A stretch of 64,000 bases of DNA, taken from assembly GCF_001578105.1 (NCBI RefSeq), contig NZ_CP014275.1:3352501-3416500 (forward strand). Reading direction: 5' to 3'. Below the pieces are notes generated by a model. That model saw only the letters and a program-made list of their open reading frames with translations. It had not been told where the DNA came from and made no database searches. Below are positions 18,994 to 27,015 of the stretch, piece after piece; within the stretch, counting starts at the first letter, position 1; the number at the start of each line of letters is the position of its first letter. Made by a program: the position numbers and the translations under genes. This DNA is from Martelella sp. AD-3 (lineage in GTDB: Bacteria > Pseudomonadota > Alphaproteobacteria > Rhizobiales > Rhizobiaceae).

Positions 18994-19027
18994 GTTGCAG
19001 GCATTCAAGTTAGTCAATGCCTGCAAC
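18994..19027. terminator. perfect 12-bp stem-loop between micropeptide and yqaE-like gene
   Basis: Arms GTTGCAGGCATT (18994-19005) and AATGCCTGCAAC (19016-19027) with a 10-nt loop. It lies 6 nt after the micropeptide stop and 33 bp beyond the stop of the convergent YqaE-like gene. Neither strand shows a proper T-tract after it, so it may be a transcript-stabilising or regulatory hairpin rather than a classic terminator. Confidence 0.55.
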
Positions 19028-19060
19028 CTCATTCTTGGCCTGCCTAATAACTTTGAAGTG

Positions 19061-19261
19061 CTATTTTCTGCGCAGCGTTTCCATCAGTTCCTCGTTGCGG
19101 CGGTCGGCGAAATAGTTCTGCACCGCAAACAGCGCCCAGAGTGCCGCCACCGGCCAGCCGATCAGCGTGAGCTGCAGGATCAGGCAGATGATGCCGGAAA
19201 TCGGCTTGCCGATGGTGAAAAAGGAAAGCCAGGGCAGAATGACGGCGATGAAATAACGCAT
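19061..19261 (-). CDS. YqaE/Pmp3-like small membrane protein
   Basis: 66 residues with two membrane helices (about 4-22 and 24-48) around a Gly/Pro turn (TIGKPISG) and LTLIGWPVAALWAL, the pattern of the YqaE/Pmp3 group, followed by a charged tail (RRNEELMETLRRK). In other organisms these small proteolipids affect membrane potential and salt stress. Here the N-terminus lacks the usual PPLAV motif, so the family call is moderate. GC content is back to the window norm. Confidence 0.72.
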   Translation of the reverse strand: MRYFIAVILPWLSFFTIGKPISGIICLILQLTLIGWPVAALWALFAVQNYFADRRNEELMETLRRK

Positions 19262-19541
19262 GGAGAAAGCCTCTCTTTCAGATGGTCCCGCATGACAAGG
19301 CCGGACGATTTCCTGCTAGATGGGGCGCGCGCGATGCGTTTTTGAGGCCAGGCAGGGCGTTTCTTACGAAAATTTGAGAAAGCGCCGTCGCTTTTCATTC
19401 CTGAATGCCTTGTATCCCATTGCCGTTCCTATCATATTGTTGGCAGGCTTGCTGGAGCCCCCCAGCGGCGCCTGGGATATTGCATTTTTGCCGCATTTTC
19501 CCGACACCGTGATCAACGAGGGGCTTTTTAAGAGGAAATTG

Positions 19542-20318
19542 ATGGCTGATCTTCGTAACTATCAGAACCGCGCGCAGGCGGGAGCGCACGCGAGTGCTGA
19601 AATCGATCAGGGCCTGCGCGCCTATATGCTGCGCATCTACAATCTCATGGCGCTTGGCCTGGTGATCACCGGCGTGATGGCTTTCGGCCTGAGTTCGCTC
19701 GCCACCACCACGGACCAGGCAGCATCCGTTGCGCAGCTGCCCAACGGCATCCTGCTGACGAGCGTCGGCGCCGCCGTCTACGGCTCGCCGCTGAAATGGC
19801 TGGTCATGTTCGCGCCGTTGATCGCGTTCTTCTTCCTGGCCTTCAGGGTCAACAAGATGAGCGTCAGCGCCGCGCAGACCTCGTTCTGGGTCTATGCCGC
19901 GCTCACAGGCCTGTCGCTGTCGTCGATCTTCATCATGTACACGACGGCCAGCATCGTGCAGACCTTCTTCATCACCGCGGCCTCGTTCGGCGCCCTGTCG
20001 CTTTACGGCTACACCACCAAGCGTGACCTGTCGGCCATGGGCTCCTTCATGGTGATCGGCCTGTTCGGCATCCTGATCGCCATGGTGGTCAACATCTTCC
20101 TGCAGTCGAGCGCGCTTTCCTTCGCCGTTTCGGTGATCGGCGTTCTGGTCTTTGCAGGCCTGACCGCCTGGGACACGCAGAAGCTCAAGGAAATGTACTA
20201 TGAAGGCGACGGTCATGAAGTCGCCGGCCGCAAGGCCGTCATGGGCGCGCTGACGCTCTATCTCGACTTCATCAACATGTTCCTGTTCCTGCTGCGCCTG
20301 CTCGGCAACCGGAACTGA
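19542..20318 (+). CDS. Bax inhibitor-1/YccA family membrane protein
   Basis: 258 residues with seven hydrophobic helices and the BI-1 pattern (YMLRIYNLMALGLVITGVMA near the start, MGALTLYLDFINMFLFLLRL at the end). Inner membrane; members act as pH-sensitive calcium leaks or modulate FtsH, but the role here is unknown. ATG at 19542 has AAGAGGAAATT ahead; the frame is open upstream to 19320 but that part is not family-like. Followed by a strong terminator. Confidence 0.95.
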   Translation: MADLRNYQNRAQAGAHASAEIDQGLRAYMLRIYNLMALGLVITGVMAFGLSSLATTTDQAASVAQLPNGILLTSVGAAVYGSPLKWLVMFAPLIAFFFLAFRVNKMSVSAAQTSFWVYAALTGLSLSSIFIMYTTASIVQTFFITAASFGALSLYGYTTKRDLSAMGSFMVIGLFGILIAMVVNIFLQSSALSFAVSVIGVLVFAGLTAWDTQKLKEMYYEGDGHEVAGRKAVMGALTLYLDFINMFLFLLRLLGNRN

Positions 20319-20340
20319 TCGAGAAAAATCCTATGCGTTC

Positions 20341-20366
20341 AAGGCGGCCTGCGGGCCGCCTTTTTC
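20341..20366 (+). terminator. rho-independent terminator after the BI-1 family gene
   Basis: Stem GGCGGCC / GGCCGCC with a 4-nt loop followed directly by five T residues, 23 bp after the stop codon. Confidence 0.9.
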
Positions 20367-20397
20367 ATGTCCTGAGCCAGCAGGAGCCGCAGCCCTC

Positions 20398-20931
20398 ATG
20401 TCCATCACGATCCGCCCCGCAACGCCGGAAGACATCAACACCATCACCGAGATCTACGCCGAGAGCGTTTTGAACGGCGTCGCGAGCTATGAGCTCGAAC
20501 CGCCGAGCCGCGCTGAAATGCGCAAGCGCATGGAAGCGGTCACGGCCGGCGGATTTCCCTATCTTGCTGCCGTGGAGAATGAAGCGCTCCTCGGCTATGC
20601 CTATGCCAGCGCCTTCCGGACCCGTCCGGCCTACCGGTGGCTCGTCGAAAATTCGGTCTATCTCGCGCCTCAGGCACGCGGACGCGGCATCGGCAGGCTG
20701 CTGCTCGAGCGGTTGGTGGAAGATTGCGAGACACGGGGTTTCCGCCAGATGGTTGCCGTCATCGGCGGCGCGAGCCCGGCCTCGATCGCGCTTCACAGAG
20801 CCTGCGGCTTTGCCGATGCCGGGCAGTTGAAGGGCACCGGCTTCAAACATGGCCGCTGGCTGGATACGGTGTTCATGCAGCGTCCGCTCGGAGAGGGCGA
20901 CCGGTCCGAACCGCTGCCGCTTTCGCTCTGA
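20398..20931 (+). CDS. GNAT N-acetyltransferase (phosphinothricin-acetyltransferase-like)
   Basis: 177 residues, one GNAT domain. The N-terminus IRPATPEDINTITEIYAESV and the acetyl-CoA loop LAPQARGRGIGRLLLERL are clear, and VIGGASPASIALHRACGF plus GFKHGRWLDTVFMQ match the PAT/MddA group that acetylates phosphinothricin or methionine derivatives. Cytoplasmic. Convergent with the DUF2794 gene with only 6 bp between stops. Confidence 0.9.
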   Translation: MSITIRPATPEDINTITEIYAESVLNGVASYELEPPSRAEMRKRMEAVTAGGFPYLAAVENEALLGYAYASAFRTRPAYRWLVENSVYLAPQARGRGIGRLLLERLVEDCETRGFRQMVAVIGGASPASIALHRACGFADAGQLKGTGFKHGRWLDTVFMQRPLGEGDRSEPLPLSL

Positions 20932-20937
20932 CCCGGC

Positions 20938-21333
20938 CTATTTCTCGACGAGCTTCAGCTTGCGGTCGAAGACCTTCAGCACCTGGCGCAGGTCGTGGCC
21001 GCGTTTCAGCACCATGCCATGGGTATTGGTGACGCTGAAGGCGCCCTGTTTCGCCGCCAGCTTCGGGTTCTTCTCGATCCGAAACAGCGGCAATTCGCCG
21101 GATCTCTTAAACACGGAGAAGACCGCCTTGTCCTTCATATGGTCGAGGGCGTAGTCGCGCCACTCCCCCTCACCGACCATCCGTCCGTAGACCCAGAGGA
21201 TCGCATCGAGTTCGCGCCGGTGAAAGGTCACGGGCAGCGGCTCGGCCTTTCCGCCTGGCCTGAACTGGGAAAGATCGACGACATTGCTGTCGCCAGCTCC
21301 GTCGTTGCGTTGCGTGTCCGGCTTCTGCGCCAT
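20938..21333 (-). CDS. DUF2794 family protein
   Basis: 131 residues, with the family core VTFHRRELDAILWVYGRMVG then EGEWRDYALDH and a basic Lys-rich C-terminus (LKRGHDLRQVLKVFDRKLKL). Found almost only in alphaproteobacteria; function unknown. ATG at 21333 (MAQKPDTQRN) is preferred to the longer frame reaching 21435. The first 35 residues look disordered. Confidence 0.88.
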   Translation of the reverse strand: MAQKPDTQRNDGAGDSNVVDLSQFRPGGKAEPLPVTFHRRELDAILWVYGRMVGEGEWRDYALDHMKDKAVFSVFKRSGELPLFRIEKNPKLAAKQGAFSVTNTHGMVLKRGHDLRQVLKVFDRKLKLVEK

Positions 21334-21592
21334 GCTTTTCCGCCTCGCATCTTGATGACATTCACACGACAGTCTGCCCGCTTCGGACAGAATTGCAAGA
21401 GCCGCCCGGTACCCGTCTTCGAAAGTGCCGACCAATAATTTGTTAACCCAGACGGCTTATCAATTCGGCAAGGGTTCTCGATCAGCAGTGCGTATCCATG
21501 TGTCCAGTCCTCAAAAGTCCGCTCGCCTCCGGCGCGTTTGAACGGCGTCCGGCCTCCGCGCGCCGCCACGGCGGACGAAAGGCGACGCGCCG

Positions 21593-22747
21593 ATGAGCAT
21601 CATCCGCAAGGATCTCGGACCGAGGCCTCCTGCACGGCTGAAATCGAAACTCTCGGTCGTGCGGCCCGGCAAGGCCGTTGCCGACCTCCGTCTGGAATTG
21701 AGAAGCGGCGGCGAGTTCTCCATTTTTTCCGAGGCCCCGGATGACCTCGAGCCGGCAATCGATCGCCTCGCCAACCAGGCCATCGAGGCAAATCCCTTCC
21801 AGTCGGCCGCTTTCGTGATGACGGCGCTCGGGCAAAGCCATGCTCATCAGCGCCTTGCGCTCGTCGAAGACACGGCCGGCGAGGCCGGCGCGCTTGCGGC
21901 GCTCATGGGCTTTTCAGTTACGGACCGCGGCTCGCATATGGTCGCGTCAGCTGCGCAAGGCGGGTATCACGCGCCGCTGATCGCACGTCACCGGCCGATG
22001 GCCACCATTGACCAGCTGTTCGAGGCGCTGGCCGGTTCGCTTGCCAATCTTCCGGGCATCATCGCCTTTCCGGCGCTTCTGGCCGATGGCGCCTTCATGC
22101 GCTCGGCACGCGCCGTGGCCGCCGCCCGCGGCCTCGCCTTCCGCGTTGCAGGCGCCTTCCGCGGCCGCGCCCTTTCCGGCAGGATGGATCCCACAGGCGC
22201 TCTCTCTCGGGCGGAGCGCGAGGCCTGGCAGGATAATCTCGGCAAATGGGAAGCGCTGCGGAGGAAGGGGCGGATCGCCTATCACGTCGCCCGCAACCCG
22301 CGTGAAGTCTCCGCCGCGCTGCAAGACCTTTCGCTTCTGTGCGACACGCCCGAAAATGCCAGCCGCTTTTCAGCCTTCGTCCCGGTGGCCAGGCTTCTGT
22401 CGGAGAACGACCGGCTCAGAATCCATGCGCTCTATCTCGAAGACCAGTTGATTGCGGCGGCCATACAGCCGGTGCATATGGGCGCGGCATGGGTCTGGAA
22501 AATGCTGGTGCGGCCGGACATGGAGGCGCTGGCGCTGGGCGAACAGTTGATGATGCGGTTGACCGAGTTCAATCTCGGTGATGCCAATATCGCCGTCACC
22601 CGGGTTGCGCCCGGCGCCGGCCCCTTTCTCGCCGAACGATTCTGGCCCGGAGAAGACGGCTATGCCAGCCTGCTCGTGGCGCTGCGCCCGGGCATGGAGC
22701 GCGCCCTCGACAGCGTTGCCGCGACATACGAGGACGCTGGCGCATAA
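21593..22747 (+). CDS. GNAT-superfamily protein of the BioF2/CelD-like type
   Basis: 384 residues with no signal peptide. The C-terminal half has the split GNAT layout of the BioF2-like/CelD group (SFSLRPG-like region seen here as ASRFSAFVPVARLLSENDRL, then IHALYLEDQLIAAAIQPVHM and VTRVAPGAGPFLAERFWPG). Members are linked to cellulose or exopolysaccharide modification in rhizobia, but no such genes are nearby. ATG at 21593 follows a CGCGCCG stretch with no strong ribosome binding site. The stop is 12 bp before a dispersed repeat. Confidence 0.72.
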   Translation: MSIIRKDLGPRPPARLKSKLSVVRPGKAVADLRLELRSGGEFSIFSEAPDDLEPAIDRLANQAIEANPFQSAAFVMTALGQSHAHQRLALVEDTAGEAGALAALMGFSVTDRGSHMVASAAQGGYHAPLIARHRPMATIDQLFEALAGSLANLPGIIAFPALLADGAFMRSARAVAAARGLAFRVAGAFRGRALSGRMDPTGALSRAEREAWQDNLGKWEALRRKGRIAYHVARNPREVSAALQDLSLLCDTPENASRFSAFVPVARLLSENDRLRIHALYLEDQLIAAAIQPVHMGAAWVWKMLVRPDMEALALGEQLMMRLTEFNLGDANIAVTRVAPGAGPFLAERFWPGEDGYASLLVALRPGMERALDSVAATYEDAGA

Positions 22748-22759
22748 AACGCCAGTCAC

Positions 22760-22863
22760 TAGATCGTTTCCGCATTTCCTGGAAACGCGGAAATGATCTA
22801 TCTATTTGTTTCAACGCATTTTCGTGGACGTCAGATGTTTCCATCTGACTGCGAAATGCTCTA
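22760..22863. repeat. RIME-like dispersed element, family A, copy 1
   Basis: 104-bp element, near-identical (about 5 differences, opposite orientation) to 62360-62463. Built of two imperfect palindromes: one centred near 22779 (arms AGATCGTTTCCGC / GCGGAAATGATCT) and one near 22840 (GTCAGATG / CATCTGAC inside GCATTTTCG / CGAAATGC). It begins TAG and ends CTA. Size and two-palindrome design resemble the Rhizobium intergenic mosaic elements (RIME). Confidence 0.85.
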
Positions 22864-22887
22864 TGGCGCAGACCTGCGGTTGATGCT

Positions 22888-23460
22888 TCAAGAGCAGGAT
22901 TTCAGCCGCGATTCCTCTGGCCGGTTCATCAGCGCGAAAATGTCGATATCCTGAAGCAGAGGGTGGAAACCCTCCTCCGTTCCGGCTTCGATCAGGACGT
23001 CGAGCGGCACGGCCGGCGCGATCATCGGCCCGTTCCAGCAGGCCGCGTCGAGATCGACCGAGAAGCCCGGCCTGGCCCCACCGGCCTCGCGGGCTGCGGC
23101 CATCTCCTGCTGCTGGTCCCTGAGCGCCAATGCGTCGGTCGGCGACAGACGCAGCACGGTCAGCTTCTGGCCGGGTTTGCGGAACTCTGCCACCGTCGCA
23201 GCCTCCTGCCCGGCATCCGCCGCCACAAGCGTGTAGTCCCGGCTGATCTCGCCGGAACCGGATTTCTGGTAAACGGTCAGAACGATCTCATTCTTCGGCA
23301 GCCGGAGTTCTTCGGGCGCCAGCACCGCAATCCTGAGGGATGCCGGATTGGCCGCGATCGGCGACGGGATCGTCGGTTTGGCGCCCGGCAGGAAATTCAA
23401 GGAGCAGGCGGAAAGAAGAACAAGACCGGAAGCAACCATGAGTTTTTTGAAATCGGGCAT
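22888..23460 (-). CDS. hypothetical lipoprotein, first of a diverged pair
   Basis: 190 residues with a lipoprotein signal (MVASGLVLLSAC) and so probably membrane-anchored in the periplasm. No recognised domain. Layout: a proline-rich linker, a strand-rich domain starting SLRIAVLAPEELRLPKNEIV, a helical middle (DALALRDQQQEMAAAREAGG) and a final Cys-containing DLDAACWNGPM...LKSCS. The next gene upstream encodes a protein with the same order of blocks. The ATG at 23460 or the internal one at MVASG could be used. Confidence 0.65.
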   Translation of the reverse strand: MPDFKKLMVASGLVLLSACSLNFLPGAKPTIPSPIAANPASLRIAVLAPEELRLPKNEIVLTVYQKSGSGEISRDYTLVAADAGQEAATVAEFRKPGQKLTVLRLSPTDALALRDQQQEMAAAREAGGARPGFSVDLDAACWNGPMIAPAVPLDVLIEAGTEEGFHPLLQDIDIFALMNRPEESRLKSCS

Positions 23461-23573
23461 ACTGGGCGTCACAAATATGGTTAATAATCATTCATACTAT
23501 CGGCGATAGCTTAAAGCCGAGTAAAGAGCAGAGCGGCCCGTTCCATGCCCGTCATTCCCCGGAGGAGCTCTCG

Positions 23574-24176
23574 CTACAGGCCGCCAGCCGGCCCTTCCCG
23601 GCAATCGGGCAACCGTTCGCGTCCACGGCTTTCCAGCAGCCTGCCGATTTTCGCGTCCCTCATCAGGTCGATGGGCGGCTGATCGGGTTCGAGGGTGAGC
23701 GCGACATCGACGGTCATGCCGGAAAGATCCGCGCCGCCCACGACACAATGCGCCGTAAAGGACACCGAGAGCGCGCCCTTGCCGTCGACGCCCTCCTGCT
23801 TGTCACGCCGGATTTGGGCAAGAAGCGCGGCCATGCGCGCCGCATCCTCCGGCGCGAGCACGAGATCGACCGTATCCCGCGCGCCGCCGGCCAAGCGGTC
23901 CGCCGCGGCCGGCGTCCGGCGCGACACCCTCAGTCCCGCCTCTTCCTCCAGACGTTCGTGGCCCGGTACGTCCCAGCGCAGGGCAAGCGCCAGATCATTG
24001 TCGTCGACCGGCAGCGCCGCCGGCTTGGTCACTTCGATCACCAGCGTGGCCGGATCGGCGTCAAGCGGCGAAACGGCCTCGAGCGCGGCCGGCGCGACGC
24101 CGCCAATTGTCGAACAGGCCGCCGGCACCAGCAGGCCGATGAAGCAACAGGCGCGAACAAGAAAGGACCGGATCAT
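23574..24176 (-). CDS. hypothetical lipoprotein, second of a diverged pair
   Basis: 200 residues. Lipoprotein signal with lipobox PAAC (MIRSFLVRACCFIGLLVPAAC), then a domain starting ATLVIEVTKPAALPVDDNDL and ending FTAHCVVGGADLSGMTVDVA...LMRDAKIGRLLESR...PDC. Block order, length and paired Cys positions match the neighbouring lipoprotein at 22888-23460, so I read the two as an old duplication. ATG at 24176 has GAGGGAAAATT ahead. Divergent from the DUF2975 gene, with an inverted repeat in between. Confidence 0.68.
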   Translation of the reverse strand: MIRSFLVRACCFIGLLVPAACSTIGGVAPAALEAVSPLDADPATLVIEVTKPAALPVDDNDLALALRWDVPGHERLEEEAGLRVSRRTPAAADRLAGGARDTVDLVLAPEDAARMAALLAQIRRDKQEGVDGKGALSVSFTAHCVVGGADLSGMTVDVALTLEPDQPPIDLMRDAKIGRLLESRGRERLPDCREGPAGGL

Positions 24177-24189
24177 AATTTTCCCTCGG

Positions 24190-24238
24190 TTGACATCAAT
24201 TTCTTGTTGTTTTACGATAATTTTATCTCGTAAAACAA
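24190..24238 (+). promoter_or_regulatory. promoter and overlapping operator of the DUF2975-xre operon
   Basis: A perfect -35 TTGACA (24190-24195), 17-bp spacer and -10 TACGAT (24213-24218) face the DUF2975 gene. An inverted repeat with perfect 11-bp arms, TTGTTTTACGA (24207-24217) and TCGTAAAACAA (24228-24238), covers the -10. The likely ligand is the Xre protein encoded downstream, or another regulator of the divergent lipoprotein gene. Confidence 0.65.
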
Positions 24239-24249
24239 GAGGCATTCCT

Positions 24250-24801
24250 ATGAATTCGAATAATGCGATCGCGCTTTCCAGATTATGCGGCCAGATGAAG
24301 CTCCTGACACGGATCATTCAGGCCGGTCTTGCAGCGGGCCTCGCCTATGCGGCCTGGACGGCCTTTGTCCGGCCGGACCGGGTCTCGACCTGGCTTGCCG
24401 ATGCGCTCGACATTGCCGTCGCCGTGACGCTGACGCCGGCAACGGGGCTGGCGCTTTTCACGCTCTTCGCGCTCTTAGCGGGGGTGTTTTTCTACGGACT
24501 GCAGACCGTCTGGTCGCTGTTCGACAGGCTCCAGCATGACAGTCCGTTTTCCCATGAGGTCGCGGCGCTTCTGCGCCGTGCGGGCCTGATCGCGCTGGCC
24601 GGGGCCGTTGCCGGCCTTGTCCTGCATCCCGTGGCAACGCTTCTGGCGACGATCGCCAACCCGCCCGGCAGCCGGGCGCTGGCGATCGGGCTCGGCAGCG
24701 ATCAACTGATGCTGTTCCTGCTCGCAGGGCTGCTGTTCGTGATGGGTCACGTGATGGTGCTCGCCACCGCGATCAACGAAGACTATCAGCGTTTCGTCTG
24801 A
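24250..24801 (+). CDS. DUF2975 family membrane protein
   Basis: 183 residues with four hydrophobic helices (about 20-40, 65-85, 105-130 and 150-170). The block ADALDIAVAVTLTPATGLAL and the partner gene fit DUF2975, a family nearly always next to a small Cro/C1 regulator of the YozG type. Function unknown. ATG at 24250 with AGAGG 8 nt ahead; the open frame extends far upstream but is antisense to the lipoprotein gene there. Confidence 0.8.
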   Translation: MNSNNAIALSRLCGQMKLLTRIIQAGLAAGLAYAAWTAFVRPDRVSTWLADALDIAVAVTLTPATGLALFTLFALLAGVFFYGLQTVWSLFDRLQHDSPFSHEVAALLRRAGLIALAGAVAGLVLHPVATLLATIANPPGSRALAIGLGSDQLMLFLLAGLLFVMGHVMVLATAINEDYQRFV

Positions 24802-24804
24802 CCC

Positions 24805-25020
24805 ATGCCGATCATTGTCAATCTCGATGTCATGCTCGCCCGCCGCAAGATGCGGGCGAAGGTCCTCGCCGAACATGTCGGCATTACCGAGCAGAACATT
24901 TCGCTGCTGCGCTCGGGCAAGGTCAAGGGCGTGCGGTTTGAGACGCTGGAGAAAATCTGCGAGGCGCTCGACTGCCAGCCGGGCGACATCCTCGAGTATC
25001 AGCCGGAGGACACCGGCTGA
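24805..25020 (+). CDS. YozG-type Xre/Cro helix-turn-helix regulator
   Basis: 71 residues, essentially one HTH domain: NLDVMLARRKMRAKVLAEHV, GITEQNISLLRSGKVKGVRF and ETLEKICEALDCQPGDILEY. This compact form is the usual partner of DUF2975 proteins; the stop of that gene is only 3 bp upstream. It probably autoregulates the operon by binding the palindrome over the upstream promoter. Confidence 0.9.
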   Translation: MPIIVNLDVMLARRKMRAKVLAEHVGITEQNISLLRSGKVKGVRFETLEKICEALDCQPGDILEYQPEDTG

Positions 25021-25053
25021 TTACCTTTCGCCAACAAAGCGGGAAACGAGACG

Positions 25054-25980
25054 TCAGAGCCCGATTTCATGCGCGTAGGGTGGATTCGCGCCGGCGCGGG
25101 AGACGGTGACGGCGGCGGCCTTGGCGCCGAGCGCCAGCGCCTCGGCGATCGCCTCGGGCGCAAGCGTGCGGATCTGCTCCTTGGTCAGGAGACCGGCGAT
25201 ATCAAGCGAGGCCAGAATACCGGCATCGAACGTGTCGCCAGCGCCGACGGTGTCGACCACCTCGACCTTTTCGCTCGGCACCTCGACCTTGTGCTCTCCG
25301 GTGTAACCGATCGCGCCGTCCGCGCCGCAGGTGATCACGACAAGGCTCGCCCCGGCCGCAATCCAGTGACGCGCCTTGTCGTCAAGCGAGCCTTCAAGGC
25401 CGAACCAGTCGAGATCCTCGTCGGAGAACTTGACGATATCCGACTTCGCCGCCATCCGCTCGATCCGCGCCCGGTGGCTGTCGGCATCGGTGATGAAGGT
25501 CGGGCGAATATTGGGGTCGAGCGAGATCACGCGCCTGTCCGCCTCGCGCATCAACAGAGCCTCGTAGGTGGAGCCGCAGGGCTCGGGGATGAGGCTGATC
25601 GCGCCAAAATGCATCGCCGCACAATCATCGCCGATCTCAGGCAGATCGTCCCCGGTGATCATCCGCCCCGCCGTGTTCTCGTCGTAGAAAGCGTAACTTG
25701 CCGAGCCGTTGATCAGCTTGACGAATGCAAGCGTCGTGGGACGGTCGGAAACGGCGACATAGGAATGATCGACCTTCGACGCATCCAGCTTTTCGCGGAT
25801 GATGTCGCCCATCAGGTCGGACGAAATGCCGGAGAAGAAGCCCGTCTTGCGTCCGAGCCGCGCAAGCGCGACCGCCGTGTTGCAGACCGCGCCGCCCGCG
25901 TAGGGGGCAAAGGCAGGCTCGCCCCTGTCCGTCTCGCGCGGCAGCATGTCGATCAGGGCTTCCCCGCAGCATAGAATCAT
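25054..25980 (-). CDS. PfkB-family carbohydrate kinase (fructokinase-like)
   Basis: 308 residues. N-terminal ribokinase-type block GGAVCNTAVALARLGRKTGF and C-terminal DTVGAGDTFDAG, where Asp 249 is the catalytic base. ILCCGEALIDMLP at the start is typical of fructokinases (frk/scrK), but the sugar cannot be proven from sequence. It follows pyrE on the same strand after 83 bp, a neighbour pair I have the impression is common in rhizobia. Confidence 0.88.
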   Translation of the reverse strand: MILCCGEALIDMLPRETDRGEPAFAPYAGGAVCNTAVALARLGRKTGFFSGISSDLMGDIIREKLDASKVDHSYVAVSDRPTTLAFVKLINGSASYAFYDENTAGRMITGDDLPEIGDDCAAMHFGAISLIPEPCGSTYEALLMREADRRVISLDPNIRPTFITDADSHRARIERMAAKSDIVKFSDEDLDWFGLEGSLDDKARHWIAAGASLVVITCGADGAIGYTGEHKVEVPSEKVEVVDTVGAGDTFDAGILASLDIAGLLTKEQIRTLAPEAIAEALALGAKAAAVTVSRAGANPPYAHEIGL

Positions 25981-26063
25981 TCATCTTCTCCCAATTTCTG
26001 TAAGGCGTCCGTGCGCCGGGTCGCGGCAGTTCGCCCGCCAACCGAGGCGGGCGTTCCTTCTCC

Positions 26064-26759
26064 TCAGACGATCAGTTCCTCAAGCCCGCCGCGCGCCCGC
26101 GACCAGTCCATCGGATGGTCGAGGAAGGCGCCGACGGCATCGAGCGTCGCCTGATCGGCGAGCCCGTCCTTGCGCGCGACCGCAAGCACGTCCTTCCAGG
26201 TGGCGATATAATGAAGGGCAACGCCGCCTTCGCGGAAACGTCTCTCCGCCTCGCCGAAAATCCCATAATAGAACAATGCCATGCCGTGTTCCACCACGCC
26301 GCCGGCCGTGCGGATGGCGTTGATGAAGTTGAACATGGAGCCGCCGGCCGTCGTCAGGTCCTCGATCACCAGCACGCGCGCGCCCTTGGGCAGATGGCCC
26401 TCGATCTGCGCGTTCTTGCCGTAGCCCTTCGGCTTCTTGCGGACATAGATCATCGGCAGTTCCAGGCGATCCGCCAGGAAAGCGGCGAAGGGAATGCCGG
26501 CCGTCTCGCCGCCGGCGATGCAATCGAACTTTTCGAAGCCCGCATCGGCAAGCACCCGGGCGGCGGCAAAATCCATCAGCGTGGAGCGGATGCGCGGATA
26601 GGAAATCAGCTGCCGGCAATCGATATAGACGGGGCTGACCAGGCCGGAGGCAAGCTTGTAGGGCTCGTCCGGCGAAAAGTGAACGGCGCCGATTTCCCAC
26701 AGCATGCGCGCCATCAGATCGCCCATCACCGCGGGCTCCGCGAAACTTGCTCTGCTCAT
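26064..26759 (-). CDS. pyrE: orotate phosphoribosyltransferase
   Basis: 231 residues. Converts orotate and PRPP to OMP in pyrimidine synthesis. [20 protein letters not shown] and the PRPP-binding [15 protein letters not shown] are visible; the latter is a variant of the standard V(I/V)DD.ITAGT. ATG at 26759 (MSRASFAEP) is chosen since the longer frame to 26963 reads low-complexity Arg-rich sequence. The IS481 copy inserted 261 bp upstream, so promoter function is probably kept. Confidence 0.94.
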   Translation of the reverse strand: MSRASFAEPAVMGDLMARMLWEIGAVHFSPDEPYKLASGLVSPVYIDCRQLISYPRIRSTLMDFAAARVLADAGFEKFDCIAGGETAGIPFAAFLADRLELPMIYVRKKPKGYGKNAQIEGHLPKGARVLVIEDLTTAGGSMFNFINAIRTAGGVVEHGMALFYYGIFGEAERRFREGGVALHYIATWKDVLAVARKDGLADQATLDAVGAFLDHPMDWSRARGGLEELIV

Positions 26760-26859
26760 CTCAACAATCCTCTTGTGCTGCGGCTTTTCGGAATGCGGGG
26801 AGGAGGCATCCCTGAAAAGCCCTCTTGCCGGCGTGCATATCCGCCGACGGCCGCCCTCA

Positions 26860-26871
26860 GTCCAATTGGAC
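26860..26871. promoter_or_regulatory. 12-bp perfect palindrome upstream of pyrE
   Basis: GTCCAATTGGAC, a perfect palindrome about 100 bp upstream of the pyrE ATG. Weaker outer symmetry (CGCCC / GGGCG) brackets it. The 255-bp gap between pyrE and the IS otherwise shows no gene. It may be an operator for a dimeric regulator; no regulator can be named. Confidence 0.3.
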
Positions 26872-27015
26872 AATCGGGCGTGAAAAATCAATCGCCGCAA
26901 ATCTGTTTCAACAGAGCCGAACGGCTGACCGGCACAGCATAGCTGAACCGGTTCCACCCGCAATGACGGATATTAAATCGTTTAGAAAATCTTTATGGCG
27001 GCGTTACGGGCGCGC

